This document shows, one piece after another, positions 32,118 through 42,200 of a DNA stretch of 50,898 nucleotides; position 1 is the stretch's first letter, and each line of letters starts with the position of its first letter. Position numbers and translations under genes: made by a program. The notes beneath the pieces are model-generated. The model did no database searches. It had not been told where the DNA came from and saw nothing but the letters and a program-made list of their open reading frames with translations. Source of the DNA: a virus; IMG/VR virus record IMGVR_UViG_3300036826_000031, positions 1 through 50,898 of that record. One strand, given 5' to 3'.

Positions 32118-32533
32118 TAGTGATGGTCCTCCGCTTCACGTGGAGCAACTGGAGCCCGCTCATAAATTGTGCGTCCTCCATCCGTTACCCAGGGAGCACC
32201 AGAATTAGCCAATACGTCACCGATATCAGGGTCTCTAGGAGCATTCTTCTCCACGAACCCCACCATCTTCTCAGAGACGGAAATCATTCCTCGGCGAAGA
32301 TGAGAACCGGATTCGTCAATGACAGAACTAGCAATCTCCTGCATGAGTTTGGTTGAATTTTCCATGAGGGGAGCACCTAAATAATGTGCTCGTCCCACAG
32401 TGTGATGGAAAGAAAGATTCTGATGCTGGTTCTGCGCGTAAATCTGGTCGACAGTACAGCCTGCCGTAATGTCTCCATGACCTACTTGCTCATCGAGATA
32501 GTCAATGCGCTCGAAGAAATCGTCCTGAGCCAT
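32117..32533 (-). CDS. HK97 gp10-like head-tail joining protein
   Basis: From an ATG at 32533 overlapping the previous stop (TAATG), this gives 138 residues. It has a helical, mixed-charge pattern, with HHTVGRAHYLGAPLMENSTKLMQEIASSVIDES and GMISVSEKMVGFVEKNAP, then a strand-rich end with GGRTIYERAP. It sits between the connector and tail terminator, the place of gp10-like neck proteins. The function is inferred from order and pattern. Confidence 0.65.
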   Translation of the reverse strand: MAQDDFFERIDYLDEQVGHGDITAGCTVDQIYAQNQHQNLSFHHTVGRAHYLGAPLMENSTKLMQEIASSVIDESGSHLRRGMISVSEKMVGFVEKNAPRDPDIGDVLANSGAPWVTDGGRTIYERAPVAPREAEDHH

Positions 32534-33066
32534 TAGTTCCACCCTGATGATGTTTGAGGAATAGGTCGAGTGGTGTACTCGGCCCCTTGACCAGTCTTAT
32601 CGGGAGAGTTGCCTCTCGGATACACATCGGTATCGAGCATGATATCCCCTGGGTAGGGATTGATGACGATGGCTTCGTTCCCTACCTGTTCTGGTCCTTC
32701 CCCGACATTGTATATTTGCAGAGTACCAGTACCAATAGAACGCAGAACCCCATTGCACCGAGACCAAGTAATCCTTGGAGGAGCGAGTTCATTAGCATAT
32801 TCACGAGAGCCCCTCCATACGTTGTCCGCCAACACTGCCGCCATATCGACGGACAACGTATGGATAATATCCGGAATAGGATCGGGAAGCGGTACTAGAT
32901 AGATTCTACGTAGAACTGCATTGATTTGGGAATCGGCATCCTGAATGGCATACTCAATCTGCGCGTCGTCAAGCATCGCCGGAGTGTAATCCGGGTCCTC
33001 TGCCATATGAGGGTCATTCCAACCCCTCAATACAAGACGCACTTCACTAGGCTCTGAGTAAGCCAT
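32533..33066 (-). CDS. Head-to-tail adaptor
   Basis: A 177-residue protein with MAYSEPSEVRLVLRGWNDPH, then DDAQIEYAIQDADSQINAVLRRIYLVPLP, and IPDIIHTLSVDMAAVLADNVW. This helical pattern matches gp36-like (DUF1320-type) adaptors that sit under the portal. The rest is a strand-rich domain ending in a Gly/Ser/Thr stretch. It lies after the capsid genes and before the other neck proteins, as expected. Confidence 0.8.
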   Translation of the reverse strand: MAYSEPSEVRLVLRGWNDPHMAEDPDYTPAMLDDAQIEYAIQDADSQINAVLRRIYLVPLPDPIPDIIHTLSVDMAAVLADNVWRGSREYANELAPPRITWSRCNGVLRSIGTGTLQIYNVGEGPEQVGNEAIVINPYPGDIMLDTDVYPRGNSPDKTGQGAEYTTRPIPQTSSGWN

Positions 33067-33086
33067 CGCCAGTCCCTTATTTCCTT

Positions 33087-33599
33087 CTAACTATTAGAAC
33101 TAGAACTACTAGCAGAAGAAGTAGGGGAAGGCTTACTACTAGGAGACTTAGCAGCACTACCGGATCGACGACGCTCAATGGCCTTCGCCTTTGCGGCATC
33201 AGCTTCTTGCTGAATCTCATCCGCAATCACGAGGTGTTCGTTGTCCGCACCCGTACCAGGAGGTGCGACATCGAAACCTTCTTCGTTGTCTTCTTCGGTG
33301 CGAAACGCTACACCTTCAGGGCCATTAGATCCGAGTTCCCGACCGACATCGGCAACATGCGAACCACCGTCACCCAAAGAACGCTGCGCAACGTAGTCGG
33401 AAGACTCTGGGTCTTCCGGTCCACCAGCCTCAACGAACAAACGAGTATTCCGAGGACCCTGAAGGAATCGCTTGGCAACATCCCCATCAACAGAAATAAC
33501 TTCGCCAGGGGCAACCATCTGGAATTCCTTGAACTTTCCATCATCATCGAGGATGGTCTGAGTCCAATGGGTAGTGCCGAGGTAACGAACGTCAGTCAT
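33087..33599 (-). CDS. Structural-module protein with Ser-rich tail
   Basis: A 170-residue protein: MTDVRYLGTTHWTQTILDD and FQMVAPGEVISVDGDVAKRFLQGPRNTRLFVE form a short beta-type domain. The rest is acidic and disordered and ends in a run of Ser/Pro/Lys (residues about 145-170). The first 60 residues resemble small proteins next to major capsid genes in actinophages. A minor capsid or head-completion role is possible. The tail looks unstructured. Confidence 0.6.
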   Translation of the reverse strand: MTDVRYLGTTHWTQTILDDDGKFKEFQMVAPGEVISVDGDVAKRFLQGPRNTRLFVEAGGPEDPESSDYVAQRSLGDGGSHVADVGRELGSNGPEGVAFRTEEDNEEGFDVAPPGTGADNEHLVIADEIQQEADAAKAKAIERRRSGSAAKSPSSKPSPTSSASSSSSNS

Positions 33600-33605
33600 A
33601 TCAGA

Positions 33606-34577
33606 TCACCACGCCACGTTTCCGCTACCGTCGATGTTCGTAATCTTGCAGACAGCCAGAGGGTTGTCGACAACCACGAGATCGCGGTACTTGAAGTAAG
33701 AGGTGTAGGAGTCGGTAGATTCATCAAACTTGAGCGGAGTGCCTCGAAGTGGCCATTCCGTCGAGATGAACCCCATTGCCTTACGCTGGCACACAATGAC
33801 AGTGTCAGCAGGACAACGCCAACTCTCGAAGAGATCAAGAGTCAGGAACTTTTGCGGGTACATTCCACTGAAACTAGTCACTCCCGCATTCGATGCAGGG
33901 TTACCAGCAGGCTGGAACATGCTCGCAACCTCGGCGTTCTGAATGAACATTGCCGAGACCTGAGGATGCACAATCATGGTGTTGGGCTTGTAACCCAACT
34001 TTTCGCTGTATTGAGCACCGGAAACGTTCTGCGACTTAATCTTGTAAATCGCCCGAGACACATCGTACTTAATCTTCGAGGCGGTAGCATCCGTCGCATA
34101 CCAACCATCAGTTGTCGCGGCCGAAGCAGCGGCAAAAGACTGAACGGAAGTGTTGCCTAGAACGGCAGTGATAAGGGCTGAGTCCTTACCGGCAATGAGG
34201 GTATTCCTCACCAGTTCCGTCTCATCCTGAACGCGACCCACATCGTTACGGGTACGCATTTCCTCGGAGAATCGGAATCCCAAACCACGCTTGGTGGTCT
34301 GCGCGGTAACCCGAGTCCGCATGGGAGCGGTGGTCATCGGGTATTCGGCATACTCAGCAACAATCTTGCCAACGTCACCTGCATACAGAACAACGGTTTC
34401 TTCGTAGGCGACAGCTCCACCGGCTGCACTGGGGCCAGTACGGAGAAGTTGGTCGGCAATATTGCTATCATTAACACTCTTGGCGATCTGGTTAGGAACG
34501 AACGTCGGGTTCTTAATCAGATCGTTGACGGTCCACTTCGGGCCATCATAGCTATGGGTAACAGTTGCGACTGCCAT
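33606..34577 (-). CDS. Major capsid protein (HK97 fold)
   Basis: A 323-residue protein. N-terminal MAVATVTHSYDGPKWTVNDLIKN is followed by the usual HK97-type layout: an E-loop-like region (about 60-100, RTRVTAQTTKRGLGFRFSEEM), the P-domain spine helix (VRNTLIAGKDSALITAVL) and the A-domain (YKPNTMIVHPQVSAMFIQNAEVASMF, FLTLDLFESW, DTVIVCQRKAMGFISTEWP). It follows the decoration gene and the scaffold/protease gene. I see no long N-terminal delta domain, consistent with a separate scaffold. Confidence 0.92.
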   Translation of the reverse strand: MAVATVTHSYDGPKWTVNDLIKNPTFVPNQIAKSVNDSNIADQLLRTGPSAAGGAVAYEETVVLYAGDVGKIVAEYAEYPMTTAPMRTRVTAQTTKRGLGFRFSEEMRTRNDVGRVQDETELVRNTLIAGKDSALITAVLGNTSVQSFAAASAATTDGWYATDATASKIKYDVSRAIYKIKSQNVSGAQYSEKLGYKPNTMIVHPQVSAMFIQNAEVASMFQPAGNPASNAGVTSFSGMYPQKFLTLDLFESWRCPADTVIVCQRKAMGFISTEWPLRGTPLKFDESTDSYTSYFKYRDLVVVDNPLAVCKITNIDGSGNVAW

Positions 34578-34582
34578 TTAGA

Positions 34583-35059
34583 TCAGGCCCCCCGACCAAG
34601 GTTAATCAGGCCCTGAGCGCCGGGCGAAATACCTAGAGGTTCCCAACAACGACCAACAATGACGTCGAAGGTTGCGGCTCCACCAGTAGAATGAAGAGTC
34701 AACTCACCATTGGCTGCACACTTCACGAGTGCACCGTAAGGAACGGCTGCGGATGTCGCTGCAATCTTCAGCTTGAAGACCCCTTCGAGCGCTACCGCTC
34801 CCTCATTCGGAGGATGTTGAGCATTGACAACGGTATTGCCCCACGTATCCGTAGTGTCTGCGTTGGAATAGTCACTCGCAGACATATCACCCATTGCCAC
34901 ACCAAGACAAGTGGTAGAACCGGCAGAAGCAGGCTTTACCCGACCCGTTGTGCCATCAGGCTCTACCATCATGCCACCCTTGATGTTTCCACCATTGGCC
35001 ACGGTAGTCGCTGAAACAGTCAGTGGGCCTTGATCAAAGACAGGAAGAACACCAGGCAT
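34583..35059 (-). CDS. Head decoration-like protein
   Basis: A 158-residue protein rich in Gly, Thr and Val, MPGVLPVFDQGPLTVSATTVANGGNI, with VALEGVFKLKIAA and VIVGRCWEPLG. The composition and position between scaffold and major capsid genes match DUF2190-like or lambda gpD-like decoration proteins, which strengthen the shell. Its start overlaps the stop of the scaffold/protease gene. Confidence 0.75.
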   Translation of the reverse strand: MPGVLPVFDQGPLTVSATTVANGGNIKGGMMVEPDGTTGRVKPASAGSTTCLGVAMGDMSASDYSNADTTDTWGNTVVNAQHPPNEGAVALEGVFKLKIAATSAAVPYGALVKCAANGELTLHSTGGAATFDVIVGRCWEPLGISPGAQGLINLGRGA

Positions 35060-36195
35060 TACAGATCCCTCCCATCATGCGCCCACATCGCATTGAAATT
35101 CTCTTCGAGTTCCTTATATGCCTTGTTTTCCGGAGTGTCGTGGTCACCGGTAAATTGATGGCCCCGTTCGTCTCCAAGAGTGATGACACCCTTGCATTCG
35201 TTGAGAATGTCACGAACGACCTGAGTAGCATCCACAGTGTCATCCTCGGCGAAATCGAGGGTGATTGTACGGTGGCGACTCAGAACCTTACCCGCCAGGT
35301 CGAGAATGACCGGAGGAACACCCTCGGTAAGGAGGATCGCGCGCTGAGCCTCCCAACGTTCTGAGGCTGCACTTACCTGCATGCGCTCGGCCAATTCGAG
35401 AGCCTTCTTAGAGGCTGCCTCTGAAGCGGCAATCTGGTCCTTGACTTCCTTGGGAAGTTCCGCTGGCTTTTCCCTGTCTTCTTCTTTCTCAATATCGTCA
35501 GCAGACTTACCAATTGCGTCGAGGTCGTCAACGAGAGCAAGGAGCCGAGTGATCTGCTCATCGGTCAACTTAGACATCAGATCGCCCCCATTCTCTTTGT
35601 CGTCATCCTTAACTTCCTTCTTCTTATCTTCGATAACCTCACCCGAGAAATCAATAGTTTCTTGGGCCTTCTCTTCCTCGGTGAGGTCTACCGGCTGCCA
35701 ACCAGCCATTCCCTTTAGGTGAGGACTCGTTGTCCCACAAACATGCCTTAGGGCATAGGGCCAACTCTTTCCTGTATCCCCTGCGGTGTAGTCCACCTCA
35801 ATGCGCCCGGACACCCCGAACTTGCCATTGCTCTTACGGATGATATCCCTGACCCTCTGGGACTGTGAAAGGTCGAAATACCCGTAGAGAGAACCATCCT
35901 GACCTAGTTCGAGTCTTTCCAGATCACCTTCGAGCTGGTCAGGCTCCTCACCCTTCTTCGGGTGCTTGTTATCAGGCATTGACATGACAAAAGGCACCCC
36001 ATCGAACGCCTTTTCATCGAATGCCTTGACCACTGCGGGGTTAATCACCCCAAAATCCAACTTTTGACCTTCGTAAGTACGAGTTCCTGCTGGAAGAATC
36101 TGCTTCTTCCAGAGAGTTCGACTATTTGTTCCGTCAGCGAGTTCAACTTCAGTAATTTCACTGACAACGAAGGGTGAGATTGCCGTAGAAGTCAC
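35059..36195 (-). CDS. Capsid maturation protease / scaffold fusion, putative
   Basis: A 378-residue protein. The N-terminal 165 residues form a beta-rich domain (FVMSMPDNKHPKKGEEPDQ, SLYGYFDLSQSQRVRDII, FGVSGRIEVDY, HVCGTTSPHL) that could be a phage prohead protease with His and Ser residues. The catalytic set is not certain. Residues about 170-290 are strongly charged and helical (KKKEVKDDDKENGG, then EVKDQIAASEAASKKALELAERM), the usual look of a scaffold. Its position before the decoration and capsid genes agrees with a protease-scaffold protein. Confidence 0.65.
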   Translation of the reverse strand: MTSTAISPFVVSEITEVELADGTNSRTLWKKQILPAGTRTYEGQKLDFGVINPAVVKAFDEKAFDGVPFVMSMPDNKHPKKGEEPDQLEGDLERLELGQDGSLYGYFDLSQSQRVRDIIRKSNGKFGVSGRIEVDYTAGDTGKSWPYALRHVCGTTSPHLKGMAGWQPVDLTEEEKAQETIDFSGEVIEDKKKEVKDDDKENGGDLMSKLTDEQITRLLALVDDLDAIGKSADDIEKEEDREKPAELPKEVKDQIAASEAASKKALELAERMQVSAASERWEAQRAILLTEGVPPVILDLAGKVLSRHRTITLDFAEDDTVDATQVVRDILNECKGVITLGDERGHQFTGDHDTPENKAYKELEENFNAMWAHDGRDL

Positions 36196-37154
36196 TTTTT
36201 CGTCTCACCGACTCTCGATAATGCACCCATCATAATATTGGAAGCTGCCTGAATCGCGTCACTCGCGGTTCTAGCAGTCACTCTAATGCCTGCGGGGCCT
36301 TGAATCAAATACCCTCCTTCTAGGCGCTGCACCCATCCCCCATTGTTGGGCAACCTGAACATCTGCCCAACCTGGAGATTAACAATACCTGCTTCTACGA
36401 TTCGATGACCGGCAATCATTTCCGCAGGAGTGAACTTAGAAGAAAACTTTCCTGTTGTGGGGTCTCGCATGTATTTAGCTTCGTCAAAAGGGCGATTGGA
36501 ACCACTGGCACCTACCCCTCGTCCAACCAGAAGGATTTTCTTTGCAAGAATCTCGGCAAATTCGAGGTCAGTCAGTGGTCTACCTCTAACCTCGGTTGCC
36601 TTGACCCTTGTTTGCGCCCTCTTACGATTCCAATCTGCTACAGCGGCGCAGGCTTCTGCATTGCCTTTAGCACATAAAACCTTGACTCGTTCCACCGCAG
36701 CCGCAATCGCATGCGAGATGGATAAGCCCGAGTCATAGTGAATATGTTTAGCAATGCGTCGAATGTACTGGGGTAGACCGCCTGCCTTATCTACCCAATT
36801 CTCTTTTGGGGAACGATCCAACCCTGGATGAATGCGAGAGGAATGTCCCTTCTTATAATGAGCAAGAAGAATAGCAGTCACGTCCGATCGATCAATGGCG
36901 GTGACTTTCTTCTTTTTCTGAGTATTGCTGCTGCTTCCCCAAGAATCGGGAAGCAAGTCGGTGCGTCCCAAAGCTTTCGCCCGGGAGATTATATGCGCCT
37001 TAGCGCCAGCCTTATCATTCGCTCTCCCGTACGCCTGGATAGCTTTCTTCAAATACGCAACGTTGGGAATAGGAAAAGACCCATCAGGCCTCGCCTGACC
37101 CTTTTTAGCCAAACGTCGCCTACTCGCTGCCCTTTCGACCGGAGGAGTTTTCAT
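36192..37154 (-). CDS. Head morphogenesis protein, DUF6582-like
   Basis: A 320-residue basic protein. RRRLAKKGQARPDGSFPIPN followed by LKKAIQAYGRAND, KAHIISRAKALG and LPDSW is the DUF6582-like pattern common in actinophage head genes. A second segment, NWVDKAGGLPQYIRRIAKHIHYDSG and AIAAAVERVKVLCAKG, is likewise typical. The C-terminal part (about 205-320) has FDEAKYMRDPTTGKFSSKFTP and a beta domain. It probably works in head assembly with the next gene. The ATG overlaps the peroxidase stop. Confidence 0.72.
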   Translation of the reverse strand: MKTPPVERAASRRRLAKKGQARPDGSFPIPNVAYLKKAIQAYGRANDKAGAKAHIISRAKALGRTDLLPDSWGSSSNTQKKKKVTAIDRSDVTAILLAHYKKGHSSRIHPGLDRSPKENWVDKAGGLPQYIRRIAKHIHYDSGLSISHAIAAAVERVKVLCAKGNAEACAAVADWNRKRAQTRVKATEVRGRPLTDLEFAEILAKKILLVGRGVGASGSNRPFDEAKYMRDPTTGKFSSKFTPAEMIAGHRIVEAGIVNLQVGQMFRLPNNGGWVQRLEGGYLIQGPAGIRVTARTASDAIQAASNIMMGALSRVGETKK

Positions 37155-38521
37155 GCTGGTAACTTTGCCAATCCCGCATCCACAAATAGATCCTCGAACC
37201 CAAACGGGACGTCTGTACGTGGCCTTCTGAGGATCGAATCTTCATCTACCTGAAGAACGCGAATAAAGACATCCGCCACAATCCTACCACCCACTGGCCC
37301 CAAGGTGATCCCATTCGCTTCCTTACTGGATTCATAGAGAATGTAGAACCACAAAGGAGTTCCCTGTTGGAAAGCGGGAAGCGTTGTGATTTCTGAGGGA
37401 GGAATGACCGGGATACCCATTGCCTTCGCCACATCCTGACCGGAAGCCATGGAGTAAGCATCAGCTCGGACCAGATTCCTGAACGCGAGAACATTAGACC
37501 CTGATGCCTCGGCCCCTGGGATAGGAAGAGCAAACAAGGAAGAAGAGATCAGAGTGTCCACCTTGCGAGAGATGTTGACGTGAGCCACATTCTCTGGCCT
37601 CGTCAATTCCTCAACAAAGTTACCCCAATCGATCTGCCGGCCGGCTGGGAGCTGTCGTCCACCACGCAAATCAGGTGCGGTCAGAGAGAATACCTGAATC
37701 TTACCCGTATCATTGGTCAGCTCGTACGCTCGACGCACCATCGAATGCCCGAATCGATAGGCAGCGACAGAAAATTCCACAGGGGTTCTAGGAGCGTTGT
37801 GATTACCAGGCTTGTAGAACCGCTTTAGGCTACCATTAAGAGTGCCATCTACCGTGGGCTGTCCTACAAAGTGTGGCAATACTTCCTTGAGAATAAGATC
37901 CTGATACCGAACGAGAACCGCATGGCGAGCCCTTTGGAAGTTCATTCCCTGATCGATAAACTTGTTGTGCAATAACAGGAACGCCGCATGGATCTGGGAA
38001 ATGACTTCATTCTCGTCATTGCGACCCTCGACGAGAATGGCCGATCCGTCCGGATTACGAGGAAGATCGACTACTCCATTCGGATTCGGATTCTGAACCT
38101 TAAAGTGTTTTCCATCAGCCTGGTAGAGTTGAGGGCTTCCTTTCGGTCCATTCCCATAGACGGAATCCAAATCAAACTTCATAGTCCGCCCATTAGGCGG
38201 AAGAGTCGAAATTTTAACCGGTTGGGTTGGGGAGGGAGTAGTGTCGAGCGTCAAATCATGGTCGAGGAATTGACCAAAATAGGTGTAGATCGACGTCATA
38301 TTCGGATTGTTTTCACTGTCAGCATTGGGATCCAACATACTCTGCGCGAGATCCGCGAGATCCTGATCCGTTGGCGACGTGAATCCTTTAAGCTTGGGAA
38401 ACATCGTCACGAATCTAGATTTGGAATGAGACTGACCGGTCGCACTCGCACTCGCGGGCGCCACCAAAAGAATAACTAAGAGAGCACTAAAAAACACTAC
38501 TAATAATCGCTTAATCACCAT
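37151..38521 (-). CDS. Secreted haem peroxidase (animal-type peroxidase superfamily)
   Basis: I chose the ATG at 38521, with AAGGTGG about 9 bases upstream, giving 456 residues. Residues 1-27 are a signal peptide with SASA cleavage. GQFLDHD at 83-89 holds the distal His88 with Gln84 and the haem-ester Asp87. DLDSVYGNGP (about 117-126) is the calcium-site strand. GRNDEN (166-171) supplies catalytic Arg167 and Glu170, followed by QIHAAFLLLHNKFID. YRFGHSMV holds proximal His259. All key residues of the peroxidase-cyclooxygenase superfamily are present. Bacterial members use H2O2 to oxidise halides, phenols or other substrates. The gene is coupled to the papain-like gene (11-base overlap) and to the head gene (ATGA). 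Export or virion display are both possible. Confidence 0.93.
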   Translation of the reverse strand: MVIKRLLVVFFSALLVILLVAPASASATGQSHSKSRFVTMFPKLKGFTSPTDQDLADLAQSMLDPNADSENNPNMTSIYTYFGQFLDHDLTLDTTPSPTQPVKISTLPPNGRTMKFDLDSVYGNGPKGSPQLYQADGKHFKVQNPNPNGVVDLPRNPDGSAILVEGRNDENEVISQIHAAFLLLHNKFIDQGMNFQRARHAVLVRYQDLILKEVLPHFVGQPTVDGTLNGSLKRFYKPGNHNAPRTPVEFSVAAYRFGHSMVRRAYELTNDTGKIQVFSLTAPDLRGGRQLPAGRQIDWGNFVEELTRPENVAHVNISRKVDTLISSSLFALPIPGAEASGSNVLAFRNLVRADAYSMASGQDVAKAMGIPVIPPSEITTLPAFQQGTPLWFYILYESSKEANGITLGPVGGRIVADVFIRVLQVDEDSILRRPRTDVPFGFEDLFVDAGLAKLPA

Positions 38522-39215
38522 CGTAAGGTTCCACCTTATGCGTTCGTACGGGTCTATCCGTCGGGATACATGCCTCGCCATCTTCCCTGAGCAGTCGACT
38601 CAAGCTCTCCACCGGGATGTATCCTCTACCGTTGATCCCGTAGTCTGAACCCCACGAATTGGTCCAGACTACCACATCCTCCTTAAACAGTGGATGGTTG
38701 GGCCAGATGCCGTTGGCTAGGATGCAGTGTCCCCCAACGCGATTTCCTTCTACTGTTACCAAACCAAGTTCGTCAGTTTCATACATACTAGCGTACCAGT
38801 TGATACCGAGAATAACAGGACCACGACGGCTAAGAGTCTGCAAAACGTCGTTGATTCCAAAACCCCAATAGTAACTTTTAACATTGCCGAGCATCTGCAT
38901 AGTTTTAGCCCCGGCAAGGACACTAGCACCATCGGAAAAGTCATTACCCATCTCACGATCTTTTGCCTGGACTAATGGCCAATGCAGACGACACCATTGG
39001 CTATCGATTTCATATCGATGAGGACTAGCCGCTAATTCAGCTCCCCAACCAAAGATGACACACTGGCCCTCTCTACCCTGATCCAACGGAGACAGCCCAG
39101 GTTTCCATATACGTTTATTGAGCTTTCGAGGTGCACCCAACTGCCGCATGATTCCATAGTTGCGGGATGCGTCGTCGAAATGGACCTGTCGATCCAAAAT
39201 GGGATAGTCAGGCAT
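38511..39215 (-). CDS. Papain-like cysteine peptidase (C1 family)
   Basis: From the ATG at 39215, with GAGGA 6 bases upstream, the product is 234 residues. The papain core is clear: LDQGREGQC with Cys52 (and Gln46 for the oxyanion hole), GGHCILANGI with His163, and VVWTNSWGSDYG with Asn186. There is no signal peptide, propeptide or transmembrane helix. C1-like proteins are seen in some large phages but their targets are unknown. Here it is located between the giant fibre and the peroxidase and overlaps both. It could process the fibre or a host surface protein, but no evidence picks between these. Confidence 0.9.
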   Translation of the reverse strand: MPDYPILDRQVHFDDASRNYGIMRQLGAPRKLNKRIWKPGLSPLDQGREGQCVIFGWGAELAASPHRYEIDSQWCRLHWPLVQAKDREMGNDFSDGASVLAGAKTMQMLGNVKSYYWGFGINDVLQTLSRRGPVILGINWYASMYETDELGLVTVEGNRVGGHCILANGIWPNHPLFKEDVVVWTNSWGSDYGINGRGYIPVESLSRLLREDGEACIPTDRPVRTHKVEPYDGD

Positions 39216-42200
39216 TAACGTCCTCAAAATCAATATATGGATTAGAGACCATCGCTTGGTTGGTGGACTCGTTTCTTACGCTCTGTAAAGCAAATGTAGG
39301 TTTGAATTCTGTTTGCTCGGATGGTACAGGCTCTTCACCGTTGTCAACAGACACCACGCGGAAAACGATGGGCCAACCTGGTCCCGCTCCCTCAACGTAA
39401 CCCTTGGCCAAGAGAGTCGGAATAATAAGCAAATAGACAGAGGAGACTGCTATACGTAGTTCTAGGACACTGAGTGTCGGAGTTATAGTGAGATTGATAA
39501 TGGGGAACGTAAATCGAACGCCATCAATGCTGAAAACTGGGGATATTACCAGAGTCAGATTGGCAGGAACGTACCTAGTTCCATCTACGTTAAGGCTGGG
39601 TGTAGCAATCAGCGAGACAGTAGCGGGAACGGAGGCGAAGAAACCTACCGTCAACGTAGGAGTAACGATCAACTCAAGGGTCAGAGGTAACCCGAGGTAG
39701 CCACCCACCATGATCGTCGGGGTCGCTGTGAGCTGAGCTGTCAGCGCACCCTTATAAAGAGGTGTAACGAAGATCGTTGGGGAGGCGATGAGGGCTACTG
39801 AGGCGCCCGGAGCGACTAGAGTTATCGAGAACGTTGGGGCAACAACTAGGGAGACCGACAGCGATTGTTCGCGGAATGCGGTGACCGTCAAGGTCGGGGT
39901 GATAGTTAACTGGATAGACGCAGGTACAACTCGAATACCGTCGACAGATAGAGTCGGGGTCGCTATACCATTGAAGCTTGCGGATAGATTTAGGTAAGCA
40001 TTGACTGCGAGTGTAGGAATTGCGATAAGGCTCACATTCGCAGGGGTAACTCTGACGCCATCAATGGTTAAAATAGACGTTGCGAAAAGTGAAACCTGTC
40101 CAGTCTGACCACCCAACAGAAGAGATATCGTTGGAGTAGCTGTGAGATTAACTGAAGTGAGGGACTGTAGGTAAGGACTGACATTGAGCGTTGGGGAGGC
40201 AATCAATGTCAGTGCTGCGGGGAGACTAAGATAAACTGATACGCTAATAGTTGGGGAAACAATTAGCGAAAGAACAGCGGGGATAACTCGGATAGCATCT
40301 ACGGAGAACGTTGGCGTTGCCACAAGAGAGATAGATGCCTGAGGCAAAAGGGCGGCCACTGTTAGCTGCGGAACTACTATCAAAGTGACGGTAGATAGAG
40401 TAATGCGTTCCGCATTAATCGTCAACGCGGGAATGACGATTAAACTAACAGTGGCCGCTGTCTGTAGGGATGGAATCGCTATCGATAGCGTAGGATTAAT
40501 ATTAAGAGCGACGGATACTACAGCGATCCTCAACCCATCGATGGAGATCATGGGGGAGATAATTAACGTCGTTGTAGCAAATGTCGTCAGTGAGGGAACG
40601 GAAACCGTCAAGGACGGAGTAGCAATTAGTGCAAGGAAAGCGGATGTAGTAACGAAACCGTTAACAGTAAGAGTCGGGGTAACGGTAAGGGGAAGAGTTG
40701 CGGGGGTAGTGCGGAGGGCGTCAACGGAGAGAGTAGGAGTAGCAATAAGTGTAGTTGCTAGGGGGACAATAGAGAAGGCACTGACAGAAATAGTGGGAGT
40801 AATAGATAGACTTAAAGATGCCCATTGAGTGACTCCAGTTATAGTCGCGTTAGCTGTGAGAGTTGGGGAGGCTATCAGACTGACACTAGCAATTTCGACA
40901 AGAGCTGGAGAAGATATAACCAGGGTCGGAGTAGCAACTAGAGATATCGAGGAGACGGCGTAACGTATTCCACTGATCGATAGCGTCGGAATGGCACTGA
41001 GAGTAATGGAAGCAAGAGCTGCGAGTTGTGGTGCGGAGATTGACAGAGTTGGGGTTGCGCTAAGAGATACACTGGCGGGGGTAGTTCTAACCGAGTCAAC
41101 AGAGAGTGTCGGGGTCGCGGTGAGCGCAACGGATGCAGCGGCGGTAAGATAGGCATTGATTCCTAAAGTCGGGGTAGCTGTCAAGGACAGTGTAGCAGGA
41201 ACAATACGGACAGCATTGACAGAAAGTGTAGGAGTAGCTGTCAGTGAAAGTGTAGCTGGAGCCGTTCTGACTGCATTGACAGTCAACGTCGGGGTAGCGG
41301 TAAGAGAAAGAGTCGCTTGCCATACCGGAGTGAGTGCCTGATTAAGGTTGAGATAGGTAATAGTGGCGATAGCATCGCCGGTCGACCCAGTACCGGTATC
41401 TGTCTTGTGGTAAGAACCTGTCTTTAAATATGAACCGGTAACCTCGGCAAATCCACTTGCTGGGAAAGTAAACTGCGGTGAAGCAGGAAGAGTGGTCTCA
41501 TCGCCGATAGAACCGTAAATATTGACGTTTCCACCGGTACATTCAATCCTGAAAGCCAGTTTATCAGTGGGGGTAAAACCCGTTGCCAGGTTACCAACAC
41601 CGGGTCCATCCTTGAAAACTCGCAATCGGGACGGAGAGGCATCATAGTCTACCGTTAAGTAGATTCCCGGGGTACCACTCGTTTCATGAATTTGGCCTAC
41701 GATCATCACTTTCTTCGGAGCTGAACCTCCGGTGATGTTTGTCGGGTCAAAATACCCGGAAACAGTAAGCTGTCGAGACGCAGTAGTCTTATTCCACGCA
41801 GATTCGACAGCACCATCCATTTCACGCAACTCGGTACGTACGCCAGAAGAGCCGGACGTCGTATCCCCATTGACCGGAGCGTCCATTACCATGCGGTTAG
41901 AGCCATCGAGATAGAAATACCGTGGATCTACGTAAGTCGCAAGGTCGGGCTGAATGATTTCATCGGCGTAGACGTTACCATCGGGACCATCATACGGAAC
42001 GGTAATTTTCCAATTTGACAGGTCAAAGACGGAATCCGGCGGCTTATAAACTGTCCCTGAGACAGTCAGGGTTGGAGAAACAATCAGAGTGCAGGAAGCC
42101 TGAAGGGTAGTTGCACTAACCGAGGATCCAATAGCAGTGGTAATGGCTACCCACTGCTCGGCCAGGCTCAGAGAAACCGTACCCGGAGTAAATCCAGAAC

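Noticed and set aside
33207-34160. 317-codon plus-strand frame opposite the capsid gene
   Set aside because: It lies antisense across the well-supported capsid gene and the structural gene next to it, with no recognised domain.
39400-41330. Regular repeats that might look like a CRISPR array
   Set aside because: Units vary in sequence, stay in one reading frame and have no unrelated spacers; they code for the fibre repeat.
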